DNA from: Apostichopus parvimensis
Lineage: Eukaryota; Echinodermata; Holothuroidea; Aspidochirotida; Stichopodidae
Direction: 5' to 3'
NCBI GenBank assembly: GCA_000934455.1
Contig: KN882207.1
Span: 256,412 to 320,411, forward strand
DNA: 64,000 nt
This document shows, piece after piece, positions 38,073-53,000 of this stretch. The first letter of the stretch is position 1, and each line of letters starts with the position of its first letter. The position numbers and the translations under genes were made by a program. The notes beneath the pieces are model-generated. The model worked only from the letters and a program-made list of their open reading frames with translations, ran no database searches and had not been told where the DNA came from.

Positions 38073-41000
38073 TCAAGTCTCTTCCCCTGATTCTAACATA
38101 TGTAGATCCTTAACAGAGCCGATCATCTGCGCNNNNNNNNNNNNNNNNNNNNNNNNNNNNNNNNNNNNNNNNNNNNNNNNNNNNNNNNNNNNNNNNNNNN
38201 NNNNNNNNNNNNNNNNNNNNNNNNNNNNNNNNNNNNNNNNNNNNNNNNNNNNNNNNNNNNNNNNNNNNNNNNNNNNNNNNNNNNNNNNNNNNNNNNNTCT
38301 TCCCCTGATTCTAACATATGTAGATCCTTAACAGAGCCGATCATCTGCGCACCTCTCTTGGAACCGACTATCCCTGCGATTCTCTGACTGTCGTATTTGG
38401 AGTACAAAACACGACAAGTCGCATCGCTGGCCACGTCCGAACTCTTTATCATATTACAGAGTTCACTGTAGAAGTGAGAGTATATCGGAGGCTGGTAGAA
38501 GACGACATGGTGAATACCTCTCAACATGATTCTAACAGAGAAAATTGAGAAGGGAAATCATGAATAAAATATAAATAGTACTGGTGACTTTAATACGTCT
38601 TAATTTGATGATTTCACAAAGACATGAGTATTAGGCAATGGTTATCTGCTAAACACTTTACTTTTACCGACGAGGGCTCACAACAACAACCTCCCAGATG
38701 CTATGTTTCAATGCCTCTAACGCCACCCCCTTTATCTACTAAACTATAGCAATGGTTCAGTAAAAGAGAATAATTACTTAAACTACATCCACTGAAGCCA
38801 ACCAGGAAAACTTTAAAACACAAACCCAAACCTGCCATTTGAATTTCTTACAGTACAAAACTCTATAGAACTACTTAAAAGTAGCAGGTTATACTTCATA
38901 TCCTGAGCAACTGATGTAAAGCAAACAATAATAACTTCAATTCTGATTTGCACAGAAGGCTAGGGTAGAAGCATCTGATAATAACGTGTATTAGAATTTA
39001 TACAAGAACATGATTGCAAGAAGCAATGTATCAGCAAATCAAAATATCACCATAAGTTGAAAGAACATCTCAAAGAAGCAATAAACCAAGGAGAAACAAA
39101 ACTTTTATTATATTTTTCAAATCGAAATGATTACTTATCAGTCCCCTTACCTCTGAAAGAAATGGTACCTCTCTGTGTACAACAGGAAGTGTCTAGAACC
39201 CTTAATCAAGTACTGCTTCACTCTGGATATTTCCGATGGGTTAGAATATCTTACATGAGGCAAGAAAGAAAAAAAATTACAAAATCAGATATTTTTTTAT
39301 ATATATATATTTTATAAATATTATGTAAGAACATTTGACAGGTTTCCTGTATATATTTTCCTTTTTGAACTAAAGTGCAGACATGAAGCTATTAGTTGGA
39401 TTGCTGCAATTTTTATACCTGTCTATAAATATTATTTGAAACTGTATTCAAATTTATTCCATAGAATAAAATATACTTTTATTCGCTGTAGGTTCATAAA
39501 GTCATACACCTGTAAATAATCCTAATGGTAAAGTGCTAGAGCAGCACATTCCTGCTTCATTTCAAGAAAAAATGCCTTGTTTATAATGTAATCTACACAA
39601 CTATCACAAAAGGCAGAATGGAACAACAACATACTCGCAGATCTGACAAAAGTTGAGTCCTTCCTTCCTGAAGTAATTCCTGACTCTGACATAGTCAAAA
39701 TAGGACGGAATGAAGATCATTGTTCCCTTCAGGAGAGAATCTTTGTACGGAGGTAGAATCTGAAAGGAAAACAAAGTTCATATTCGAATTAACATAGGAC
39801 ATGGTTTGAATTAACATAGGACATGGTTGAATTAACATAGGACATGGTTGAATAAAATTAGGACATGGTTGAATTAACATAGGATATGGTTGAATTAACA
39901 AAGGACATTGTTGAATTAACATAGGACATGGTTTGAATTAACAAAGGACATGTTTGAATTAAATTAGGACATGGTATGAAGTAACATAGGACATGGTTTG
40001 AATTAACACAGGACATGATTTGAATTAACATAGGACATGGTTGAATTAAATTAGGACATGTTTGAATTAATTAACATAGGACATGGTTGAAATAACATAG
40101 GACATGGTTTGAATTAACATAGGACATGGTTGAATTAAATGAGGACATGGTTGAACTAAATTAGGACATGGTTTGAATTAACATAGGACATGGTTGAATT
40201 AACATAGGACATGGTTTAATTAACATAGGACATGGTATGAATTAACATAAGACATGGTTTCAATTTACATAGGACATGGTATGAATTTTAACATAGGACA
40301 TGGTTGAATTAACATAGGACATGGTTGAATTAACATAGGACATGGTTGAATTAACATAGGACATGGTGTCAATTTACATAGGACATGGTATGAATTTTAA
40401 CATAGGACATGGTTGAATTAACATAGGACATGGTATGAATTAAAAAAAGGCCATGGTATTAATTAACTTAGGACATGGTTGAATTAACATAGGACATGGT
40501 TGAATTTAAAAAAAAAAGAACATGGTACGAATTGACATAGGACATGGATCAATTAACATAGGATATGGTTGAATTAAATTACGACATGGTTGAATTAAAT
40601 GAGGACATCATTTGAAATAACATAGAACATGGTATGAAGTAACATGGCTGAATTAACATAGGACATGGTTGAATTAACATAGGACATGGTTGAATTAAAT
40701 TAGGACATGGTTGAATTAACATAGGACATGGTTGAATTAACATAAGACATAGTTTGCATTAACATAGGACATGGTTGAATTTAACTAGGATATAATTCGA
40801 ATTTACATAGAGAAAATATGAATTAACATAGGACATGGTTGAATTAAATTAGGATATGGTTCGAATTAACATAGGACAATTAAAATAGGACAAATACCAC
40901 ATACATTTTTGTTATTATTTATCATCAAACATAACCTCATTTACAAATTGTAGAATATTTCAATTTGCCAACAGAAATAGCACAATCACTTGAAAGGAAA

Positions 41001-44000
41001 CCTGACCTATGGCATCATAATCTCCCTCATTATCAACTATACTTTAACAGATATGTTATTGTGCACCTGATGAATATAAACATATGTTGACATGAACCCT
41101 GAGTACATCAACTACTTACATATGACTATTTTCGTCAGACAAGACTTAAATCTCAGTAATTCCTTCCTCTTTCACTTCTTTTTTTCCACTAACTGAGTTT
41201 TGTAATTATTTGATATGTTGATGCTTTATTAGTACATTGGTCATATTGCTGTTAGGTATATATCACCTTCTGCAGGAGTGGCAATGTTACGGTGTTAGGC
41301 ATTACTTTTGATACCGACAGAGACAATCTCTTTCACTTAAATTATACTCCTAAATTATCCCGCCTTAAGAGTAAGTTAAATATGTGGTCCACTCGTGATT
41401 TGACCCCTATTGGTAGGATAACAATTGTTAAAACCTTAGGTCTTTCTCAGCTTGTTTTTCTATTTCAAGTTCTTCCGGACCCCCCATTGAATTTTCTGAA
41501 GAATCTTGAGACTGTCCTCTTTCGTTTTATTTGGGCTGGAAGACCAGATAAGATTAAGCATAATACTTTAATCGGTTCAATCGAGCATGGCGGCTTAAAA
41601 GCAACTCACATTGGTTCCTTTATCCAGGGTCTCAAATGTACTTGGGTTAAAAGGTACATTAATGATATAACGGCTTATTGGAAGTTATTTTTTTATTTGC
41701 ATTTAAAGAAGTATGGGAAAGAATTGTTATTTAAATGTAATTATCAAACTGGTGATGTTTTAATTGATAATAATTTTATAAGAGATGTCTGTCGAGCTTG
41801 GTCATGCTATTTCTTTAAAAAAACCGTGGCCAATTTTCGAAATGAAATTATTTGGAATAATTCATCTTTGAAAATTGATAGAAAGATTTTCTTCTATAAA
41901 TTTATGTATGAAAAGGCGTCATTAATGTGGGCGATTTGTTGGACGGTAACGGTTATTTATTATCTTTAGCTAGTTTTAAACAGAAATTTTCCTTAGATTT
42001 TTTTCCATTTACTCTTTTTTATGGTATTGTTTCTGCAATACCTAGACATTGGAAAGAGATTATGGGCGCATTTAACAATGACGAAATTGAGAATAATGGG
42101 TTAGTCAATCTTAATCAAATACCGTCCTTCTCTCGTCACATTTATAGGTCATTGATTAAGTCTATAATTGTTCCCCCAATAGCTATTAACAAATGGGGAA
42201 ATAATTTTGAGTTTATTGATTTGCAGTGGCAGACTATTTTCCGTATTCCTTTCATTTCTTGTAGAGAAAGCAAGATTTTCAATACCGTTTTCTCCACCGT
42301 ATACTGGGAACTAATCATTTACTCTGTCGCATGAATATCAAGGAAAATGCAAGTTGTACGTTCTGTGGGAGTCATGATGAAACGATAGAGCACCTTTTTT
42401 GGGATTGTCAAATTACTTCAAACTTTATATTAGACATTGAGCAACGTATTCTAGGTATGCAATTTATTTTCACCAAGAGTGACATTTTCTTTGGCTATAA
42501 GCTAATTCTGAGTCATCCGTATAATTTTCTCATCTTTCATTTGAAGTACTATATCTTTAGTCAAAAGATGAATAATGAAGTGCCAATATTAAATGAATTT
42601 ATCAATAAATTTAAGTTCATCCTTCAAGTAGAATAGATCTCATATACGGAGCAAAATAACTTATGATAGCCTTTGTACTGCGTTCAGAAATTGTCATTTT
42701 ATTCATGAACTCAGTTAAACGTTTAAATTACTATGTATAAGCGATAGTTATGATATTATTAGATACGTTAACAAAAAATGCATTCAATATTCATATGGAC
42801 ACATGCATGTATTTACAGAATAAATGAGATGGAAAAAAAAAAAAAAAGAGTGGCAATGTTAAATTTATATGGTGACACTGTGTATCGCAGATACTGATCA
42901 AATTCTTTGTAACTGCTTTCACTAGCTATTTACTACTTTAATCCTTGTTTGTAGTAACATAAACTAAGTCTTCATACCACTATTACATAAAGATACATAC
43001 ACTGTCGGATATTAAAATTAGTTAAAGTCATAAAATACTACCTTTGTCGTGAAATGCTTAAACCTTTCATCTGGGTCATTGATAAAGCTGTCAACTTTTA
43101 TCCTCTGAAAAACCTGTTGAAAGATGTAGTTAAATTATTAAAAGCATTTTTTGAAATTCAAGGTAGGTAAGCTCTAGAAAATTCAGGTTAAAAGGAGAAA
43201 TCAAGTTTGTCTCATCTCACCAATGAGAAGATGACAAGAGGAGAAGACATAATTACGTTCACTTTACAATTCTCAGTGAGCTCATTTTCTTGAATATTCA
43301 GATTTCATCTCGCATTGCTCTGACCTCTCCACATCTTAATTAATATTTGTATTAAGCATTTGCTTATATTTAGAGGGCGGCAAACTCAACTATCATTATT
43401 GACCTATGTGAAAGGGATGCTGACAATAAACAACCTCTACAAACATTTAAGATTAAGAAGAATTTTATGCCATTGCAGAAATACCAAATGTTTCAAATGT
43501 TCCTTCATATTCTTCCCCCAAAGACTTGAACAAGTCTAAAAATCATAACACAGGGCTACTAGTATATTGAGTTTTTTCATTTTCTTTCTGCTTTGTTTAT
43601 TCGATATATGTAGCAGTGATGACTTAGTAGCATTGAAATTTTATCGAATGACTTAATCCTGGCATGGTTTACTGTTTACTTTGAACATACAAAACAAAGA
43701 GAAACTAATTAATGTTGTCTCCTAATGGCACTCTGACATCACACATCAGGAAAATGGCAGACCCCAACATAACTATTAACCCTGAAATGACTCAAACAGT
43801 ACATGATTCTTCTTTGCTTTCTGGGAAAATGTCCTTCACAAGCATCTATCCAATGTGCACAATCAGCTGGAAGGAATACCCATGGTTACCTTATTTATAT
43901 CTTCTTGCTGCCATGGTTACCTTATTTATATCTTCTTGCTGCCATGGTTACCTTATTTATATCTTCCTGTTGCTGCCCTGATTAGATATACTCAAAGGCC

Positions 44001-47000
44001 TATAGCCAGCTTATAGATTATGTCACTAGTGATTGTACAAGTGTTCAAAGATGTTGAATAAAAAGTTTGAAAAATAAACCAACCTGTTGAAGCTCAGTGG
44101 CCACTTGGCAAATACTACCATCAACTGTTGGGTTAAAAACGGATAGCTGCCCTGAGAAATGTGAGGGCAAAGTTTAAGGAAAAATTGTAAAGTTCCGTGA
44201 ATAGATGTAAAAAATACTGTAGCTTTTTAATGATGGAAGTACTGAGACCATTTTTAATACAAACATGATGTAAATGTCCAAACAAATTAAAAGGATATTT
44301 CTACAGTACTTGTTCATCACAGCCTTGATCTCTGGGCAAGACAGTTGTGAGAATAGTAAACTCTGGCGATAGAATTTAGTCCTGTAAGAAAAGAGAAAAG
44401 CTTTCTGATTAGAATGATGTCAAACTGATGTAGGCAATAAAATCTTCACTAACTACTAAAACTAAAGGCTACTCACTTTCAATACTTAAAGTTTGTATTT
44501 TCAGTGCTCCATTAACTCCATAAGAGAACTCTAGTTTGACGATAGGACCTTACAGTGTAAGCCTTGATAAGTGGAAAGATGAAATAAATGGAGAGAGTGG
44601 GGGAGGCAAGGGGGGGAGGGGGCATAAATAGGGCAGGAGAAATATGTGTCTTTTGTATAGCTTGGTAGAGTTAGACCGAACCCACTCTTTTGGACTTTGT
44701 TAGGATTGAGGGTTGCGGGCATGAATGCTCATAGCAATAACCAGCACCGGCCAAGAAGAGCTGTTGTTCGAGTCAGCAGATTGAGGGTTGCGGGAATGAA
44801 TGCACATGGCAATAACCAGCACCGGCCAAGAAGAGCTGTGTTGTTCGAGTCAGCAGGCTCATATTAAAAACCTTTGCTGTAAGCATCAAACATACAGATG
44901 AATATGACTAACTAAAATCAATGATATAAAGAAGGAATTGTCATTTCTAAGCACTGATTATATTGATGAAGTTTGCTTGGAAATGATGTCATACCATCCA
45001 TTCAATGCCCACATCTTGACACGAGAAAAATCCACACCGTGAGAGTCTTTAGGCTGAAGATGCATATAGTCCAATAAATGCTGAAAACATAAAGATGTAA
45101 AAGAGATTATACAATTTATGTCCATTATGATCAAATGTCCAAAGAAGTCTACTTCAAACAGTAAATGTGGTTAGGACGACCCTGTTAATGAGTATAGGTG
45201 GAAGCAGTACCTCTTCAAAGCAAACACTGTGGCGTTTTTTTGATGAGTATAATCTTTGCCAATGGTGTTTTTGTGGTTTAATTTTATCTCAAGTGATTAC
45301 CTAGCCAGGAAGTAAGAGCTCATAGATGCATTGTGGGAAACAACAACTTGTTGTCAGTAGCTATGTACAGTATGCAACCAAGCAAGCAAAGAAAAATATA
45401 TTGATACCAATTCAGATCAGCTAAGCCACTGTTTTAGTGTTTCCTTTTTTATATAATTGAAATTGTAGTGATTTGGAAATGTTTTACAAAAACGTTTTAC
45501 TCACCAGGACATGCTCCCAGTTCTGCATTAAGAATACATCCATCTGTTCCATGACCAAGATTTCAATCGAAGACAAAAAATCAAACTCTTGATGGTTATC
45601 TCTGCACGGGGACAGAGAGAGAGAGAGATATTTTCATACCACCTTTGTTACATGTGTCCTAAGTTAATATACTGTTAGAATCCCAGGAACCATGAGTTCT
45701 ATAAGAAATGACAAAAAGACTTTCCTTCCCAGATGAGCCAGGAATCACCAATGTCACCATGCTACAGCATAGTTCATAACGTTGAATACTTATCACGTAC
45801 TCATGCAATGCTACCACATTATGGTAAGGTGTTATATTATCAATCATGGATGGATTCTATAATGAATGACAAATTTAAGGCTTTCCTACCCAGGTGAGCC
45901 ATTGAATACAAGCTACTGACCCAAAATGTAGTCAATTGCTGCCTTGAAAAATTGTGTTGAAAAAAATGAACTACAATAAAGAATTGAAATAATGAAATTT
46001 AGAATAGATAACCTCACAAATGAGTTGTCTCATCTTTCCAAAGATGATAGCTTATACCAAATTTACTTCTTTATTTTCTATTTTGTAATTACAATAAATA
46101 ATGAGGACCATTAGCAACTTCTAACTTGGTTCAGATGTTAAAAGGGACAAACTATTCCTATCAAGCTTTGCTGTGTTTAATTTTATTAATCGTTTACTCA
46201 CCCCTTTGACCCAATAATGGTCCTCAATCCTAGAGGCGATGCAATGATAATATCTGACTGGTAAAAGGGAGTGTAGAGTCTCAAACTCTTCTTGGAAAAT
46301 GCCAAACCTATTTTGAAATGATCATCAATGTTTCCAGCAAAGGTTTTCTGCCAATCCTCTGAAAAAAAACAAGAAAGAGAATTGTTATGAAGACAGCTGA
46401 CAGAATTGTCCTTAGAAGGGCTTATTTTTGCAATCGAATACGTTGTGCTTAAAGGCATTGAAGATCCGCCCTAAACCGTGTGCCGCACTCTGAAAAAGTT
46501 AACTTTCCATTGCTTGCAAGTGAAGTTTTCTGCTTGTCGCTACAAAATGCAGACAGTAATGAAACGTGATACCTTGTTATCTTTATCTGGACCTGAGATG
46601 TCCATCGCTGTACCGTTTGTACACTGTGCTGTGGGTATTGACCGCAGCTGTATGTACTGACTGTACACTAGTGTCTAATTACCGAAGGTAGCAAGCTGTG
46701 TGAGTATTTTCTGGGATCAATGGTGGTGTCTAACACTTCTGTTACACCTCATTCGATACTAGGTCAGATTACCGGCATTAGACATTTCTGTTTGCGCAAG
46801 TCTTCACACCCTTTAAGGATTTGTATTTGTGTCAGTTTTATAACGATAGAGAGTGGACCGGCAGAAGCAGAAATTTCATGAAAGAGAAGGTGAAAAAGTC
46901 TACATGCTGCTTCGAGAGGAAGGAAAACAAACCAGAAAATTAGAGTTGCAAACTGAATCATACCTGGTTTTTTAGGGTGGATTTTCCCAGAGTACTTATC

Positions 47001-50000
47001 ACCAAACTCCTGGTTGAATCGTTTCCGATGACTGACATGTTGACCGTCCTTCGGTAACAACAGGTCAATGATGATGTTGACGACCTGCATAAGAGTATGT
47101 CTGAATGGAACTACGATAAGGACCTTGGGTCTAGTCAAGCCTTGATCCCTGAAATCACTATTTGAAAAAAAACAGAAAAAGAAAATAATTTAGTTCATCA
47201 AACCAAATTATTCAGTTCTTTTCTTTCACTTATTAATCCATTTTAACATGCAAACAGTTTCGTGAGTCCTGTAATGCAGTTACTGCTTTGTATTTACTAT
47301 GACGTAGGGAGCCTGACTAAAGGAGCAATTCAACATGATGCAAATTTTACCTCACATAATTTGCAGGCTAGTTATGAGAATTTTAAAAACATATCTTTTT
47401 GCAAATTGATGCCTCCTTGAATTTTGTAAACAGGATGGTCTGATGTATGTATACTGAAACCCATTGATAGGTTAATAACACCTCCTCTCATCTCCCCCCC
47501 CCTTCCCAACACCCCCCCCCCTGCCCTTCATAACCCTCACAGCCTCCTGTCACCTTCCCAATCCTACTCCTCTGGCTGTTCATCCATGTCATACTTTAGT
47601 TTTAGCCTCGTTTGCCACTGACATGAATCATTACATTATGAAAGACGTGGTGATCCTGCTAACTTGAATTGTTAACATTCACAATGAGCAAATTTAAAAT
47701 TTGAAGAATGCAGCAACCTAAAGAGAGCCTACCATGCATAACTGATTAAAATCCTACATCACTACACTCTTCAGTGGTAAATCTTTCCTCATTTGCAGAT
47801 CTTTAGGTTTTGTCATTATACAATTTTTGCACTTTTTCAAACAATGGAGAACGGCACATCTTTGAATTTTAAATGGTACTGTTTTCATTTTTTAAGGAAT
47901 TCCTACTTTACCTGTTCTATTAAAAGCCCTCCCTCAACCCTTCCTCTCCTAAAACTCTCCACCAATCTCTTCTACCTTTCACTGTTCTTTGTCAAAATGG
48001 TTTACACCTTGCTATTTTATGTAATACATATTTCATAATTTGTAAGTCTTAAACATGAGCAATCATATCCTGTAATTTATCTGTAAGTTTATCCCTTTTA
48101 TAACAAATCAATATTACTTCCATGAACCAACTGCAAGACTTGATCAAGCATTTTCTGTTTAACGATAATTACGACTTACTCAGAGTCAGACCCTGGATTG
48201 CTGGCAAGAAAGTTGTTATGTTTGTGGACGGCAGTTCTGTTTCTGTCAAAAGAAAAACATTTCATAGAAGTGTTAAAGATTAATTTCATAATACATTTCA
48301 AGATTCAGTCAATCAAGCACATAGATGAACCATTTTTCACATACAGACTTTAAAAGAATACCCATGGACTTGTAAAACAGTCAGGGAATGCAATATTTTT
48401 TACTTGAATCTGGCATTTGGAAATGTCAAATGGGATATTTTTAAGACATTGACTTATGTCTCAAAAGATAATGCAAAAAGTGCCCATAAGGTCCGATTAG
48501 TTCAGAATTTGACAATTTAGGTGGATATTTAAGGTATGTTGTGGTTAAACATAACAACCTCATTCTGTACTTGTTGACCAATCAACATTGGTCACTCATC
48601 AACATTGGTCACACACTTGGATAAAATGTCTGACAAGTTGTCATTGAATTATCCTGATGACTTGGTAACTCAATTGGTCTGCTACTGTGTGCTACATATA
48701 ACCTTTTAAGGTTCAAGTAGTGGCAAATGACTGATATACACAAGTTTATTAGGTACATTATGGAACCCTTACACATATAGTAAAGATTACATCTTCACAA
48801 TTGTCTCATAAGCACAACATTTTTTTTAAAACAATAGCCTATAAACAGGTTTTACATTTTAAATTCAGTGGATGCTTAAAGACGAACGATAGTGATTTTC
48901 AGCATCGACGAAAAAACACGATTTTATTCAAGAGTATTCTAGTTGGTTTCCGTTTTACACATGTGAAAATTCAAGTCAATCCGATGTTGGGAAAGGCTGA
49001 GAAAAAAATTCCTAAACTCGTTGATTTTTTAAACAAAAATTGGGCTTTTCGCGAAAAGCGATATGATGATCACGTGATCTGTGACGTCATTATGATGATA
49101 ACAAAGTGAGCTCGGCGTAGTGTACTACTTCAGCTGTGTGCACTGAGTGTGTAAGTTTAGTTGCAACCTACTCTATATTGGATTTTTTAGCTTAAACGTA
49201 AACGTAACATTGAAAGGGAAGAGAGGAGATTTGATACACTGCGTGAGACATTTAACGTTCTAATTTTAATAAGGTGTTATTGTTCCTGCTTTTTCTTGTC
49301 GTTTTAGTGAAGCCGACTGCCCCAATGTAAATTACGGAAAAATCGGTCATAGAGCCATCTCGGGCCCAATTGAAATTTGCGTGTGGCAAGGTCACTAAAG
49401 TAAAAAAAGTTTGAAAGATTGATGCTTTTATGCCGCATTATTTATATATATCCCGATAAATGCAACAGTAAGTGTTGGAACTGGAAGACATGTCAGACGT
49501 GAACAACCTCATGTCTATGTGAGGAGAGAATCCACGTGCAAATTTCAATTGGGGCATGGACGTCGCTTAGGCAGTTTTTTTGGGCCGAGATGTGTTAATA
49601 CCCTCCATACCACTTTAAATGTAATACGAATAGGAAATGTGTGTATGCTCGAGCGAAACAAAACATCGTGTAAGTATTACTTACGGTAGCGCACACTGTC
49701 ACTAATGTTTGCACAGTGTGAAAGTACCGTTTGCGGACCTACGTGAAGTTGGGCTAGAATATGATTCCTCCTGAAGCCCAAACCACGAGGCATGCATGTG
49801 AATAAACGCAATAGGCATTGCATGTAGTGAGAAAATTGTTAGAGCTAGACTAACCACTCGATTGAGTTCAAATGCGGTTGTATTTCAAGCTCAATGGAAC
49901 CTTTCTGTTGGATTTAATGACGTACGGAACAAGGAACGTTTATGTTTTACAGTAGGCCTAGTGCATACAAGAGATTCTACTTTGTTTAGAACTTTGGATT

Positions 50001-53000
50001 TTCTTTCGGATGTTATACTAATCTACGTTTGAGACTATCATCACTATTATTATTGTGCCAGTTTGACAGGTAAGTGAGCACATTCATACAGCACTCTGTA
50101 TAAAACGTGATCTTGTGATTTACGTTACTTTGGGTCAGCTTGCGAGCTACCTCTTCAGATATTGGGAAATCGTTGCGAAATCGTCGCAAATTTCGTTAAA
50201 AAAAACTTGTATACACGTGGTGAAGTAATCAAGAAACACCATGATATTCATTATCTATTTATGTCTTGAACATTACGCCGGAAATAACAGTTATGCTGAC
50301 ACGAAATGCACGCACAGCTCCGTACTGAACAGTGCACAACAGAAAAGATCATCACAGTGACGTCATTCACTGACCTGAGGGCTGTTCAAGGTCGTTGCAG
50401 TGTTTTCAAATTCCTAAATTCGTATCAATTACGGAGACGACAAAACGATGTTTTAATTCCCTTTTTTATAACTTTCCGGTGTGCTATTTGGAAAATTAAA
50501 AATATATGTTGCTTGGTAACATATAAACTACATTATATGTGAAAAGGAGAGATTTTTTTTTTGTCACTATCGTTCTACTTTAAGCTATCAACACTATTCT
50601 AAGACTGTATCTAGAGATACTTGTGAAAAAGGTTCCAAAAATTACAAATGAAGTTGGAGAGGCTTACTTTAAGACATGATTGACAACATGTAAACAGTAT
50701 ATATTCCTGACTTCGTCTGTAGTCTCATGAGTGACTTCCGGATACAACAAATCCTTTAGGAGAAAAAAAGACATGAAATAAGCTGATTACTCACCAGATG
50801 CATTTATCCAACAAACATAAATCATAAATCGCGATTGTATAAAGCACTACATTCACACATTACTCTTTTATTACATTAAGAACCTTGCTCTGCCAAAATG
50901 TGGAACAAAACCAAAAAATGTGTTAATTAGTCAGAGTGATCTTTGTTAAACCTCTGGAAATATTTCTAGAAAGAAAATGGCTCTGCTGGTTAATACATGG
51001 GATTAAAACATGTTATATTCTTACATTCATGGATTTTTGTTTTGTTTATAGCCAAGATGCGATAAACATCTGGTTTTCTTTATGAAGATCCAGACTATCT
51101 CAAACAGAAGAGAATTACAGAAACACAATTCACAGAAGGGTACCCCTAAACTGTGACCACAGATGACATGTCTGGGAATTACAGAAACACAATTCAAAGA
51201 AGGGTTCCCCTAAACTGTGACCACAGATGACATATCTGGGAATTACAGAAACACAATTTACAGAAGCAACACCAGAAATCTTTTTTTGCACTTTCAAACA
51301 ATGACCACACATTCCTTGTCGATTTAGTCTTCTTTCACTTCCCAAATGTAAGTCAAGAATTTTACGAAATTTTGATTGTTGGAGACAGACATTATTGCTC
51401 AAATTTATTAAACCACTGTAGTAACTAGAATGCAGATAATGCAGGTTTTCCCTGGTTGCACACATGTAGTGACAGTTACTTCCAAAGAGTTACAAAGGAT
51501 TATATTTAGAATTGACAGATACATGCTCTATATAGAAATACACACTCATAATCAATCATTTGTTATGGTCTCTTTTGCCTTTCTGTTTGTCAGTGTGCTA
51601 GTTCAGTTTACAACAACCAACAGCTGACACATTCAGTTTTATAACACTAACATACATAACTATTTTTGGATTTAAATCTTGACCAAAGTCTGAAGCTACA
51701 CATATTAAGAATGAAACTTGTTTGACTCTGAAATGGATTGTTTCCATGTTTGAAATGAGATAGGAGACAAATGATTGTATATTTTTTTCTTAACTCTGGT
51801 CTTAATTTCTCTGTTTTTACTAACCACATAGCTGTTCATACTGGAGAACAGCTCCCTCTGTAAAGGAGAAAAGACATCGGTGCTTCCGTCCTTCTGATGT
51901 TCTTTATTTATTGACGGCCAGTGGTCCAAGAGCTTCTTCTTTATCTAACAGAGAAATAAAGAAAATATTAAGATAATGAATATTCATGAGTTGTTTTCAG
52001 TTTTTAAATGAACACACATTCAGGATTTCATGTACATACATAATGCTCCTGTAGAGAAACTTCATGGTGGCAGAAATTTAATAATGTTCAAACTTTTAAG
52101 TAAAGATTACCAGCAGTGATTGGAAACATTAATGCCTCTCCTCAAAATGCTCATCTTGTATCTTGCTAAAACAGACATTTGCTGCTAATACTTGTGTGAA
52201 TTGCATCTGGCAACAGAAGAGTGGCAGACATCATCAATGCAAATGAGATATCTTGGCATCATGTTTCACTTCTTAAAACACAATTTTTCATAGCATTTTT
52301 TATTTTATTTTAAAGACCATTCTATTTCACAGTCCTGTGAAACTTTTAATAAAAAGTAAGTGAAAACAAAGGTTAAATTTGAAATTTCCACTTGGCATCT
52401 TTGTAATTCCACATCTTTCATAAAGCATTACCACTCATGTTCTCAACTGTGTTTAATCTTTGTGAAGAAATCAATTGTTGGCAACTCCACCAGAATAAAT
52501 GTGAGTGGGAAGGATGTAAGGTTATGGTAAGTATTAGGTACTATAGAAAATTACAAATTCAGTACCTAACGTGGTACAGGTATGTCCTCAAGAGCTTTTT
52601 TTATCGTTCATGAATTAACAGGGAACAGACATCAGTTTGAAAGATCCAATCCCACCTCAAACCTCACCTCCTTTATATAAGATACTCACATGTAACTTCT
52701 GGTATTCTGTTTCCTTAGATATGTAAGGCTGAACAACGTGAGTCTTGCAGTTAGAGGACAATGTCAGCTGACCTAGCACTGGCCACTGGAGCAATGAAAG
52801 GGAAAACTTACTTATCAAGCACAAGATGTTAAAATTCCTTCCATTACTAAAGTTACATGTATCACAATTTATTGGGATGGTCCTAATGTATACATGTTCA
52901 TAGCTTGTTACGCTTGGTGAATTCTTGTTCTGTTTCGGGGTCATATCCTGTAGTTTTGGTGGTTAAGAGTGACATAGCATTTAAATTAAGAGGAGCAGTG

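Noticed and set aside
39695-39922. Minus-strand frame with repeated LIQPCPM units
   Set aside because: Produced by the 21-bp minisatellite running into a real UTP25 exon read in another frame.
43712-43985. Two overlapping plus-strand frames with repeated [11 protein letters not shown] words
   Set aside because: By-products of a 31-bp tandem repeat in a UTP25 intron.
48801-49109. 102-codon plus-strand frame at the left end of the TTAA element
   Set aside because: It starts outside the element and crosses its terminus, so it is a chance fusion of host intron and transposon sequence; no transposase motif is visible.
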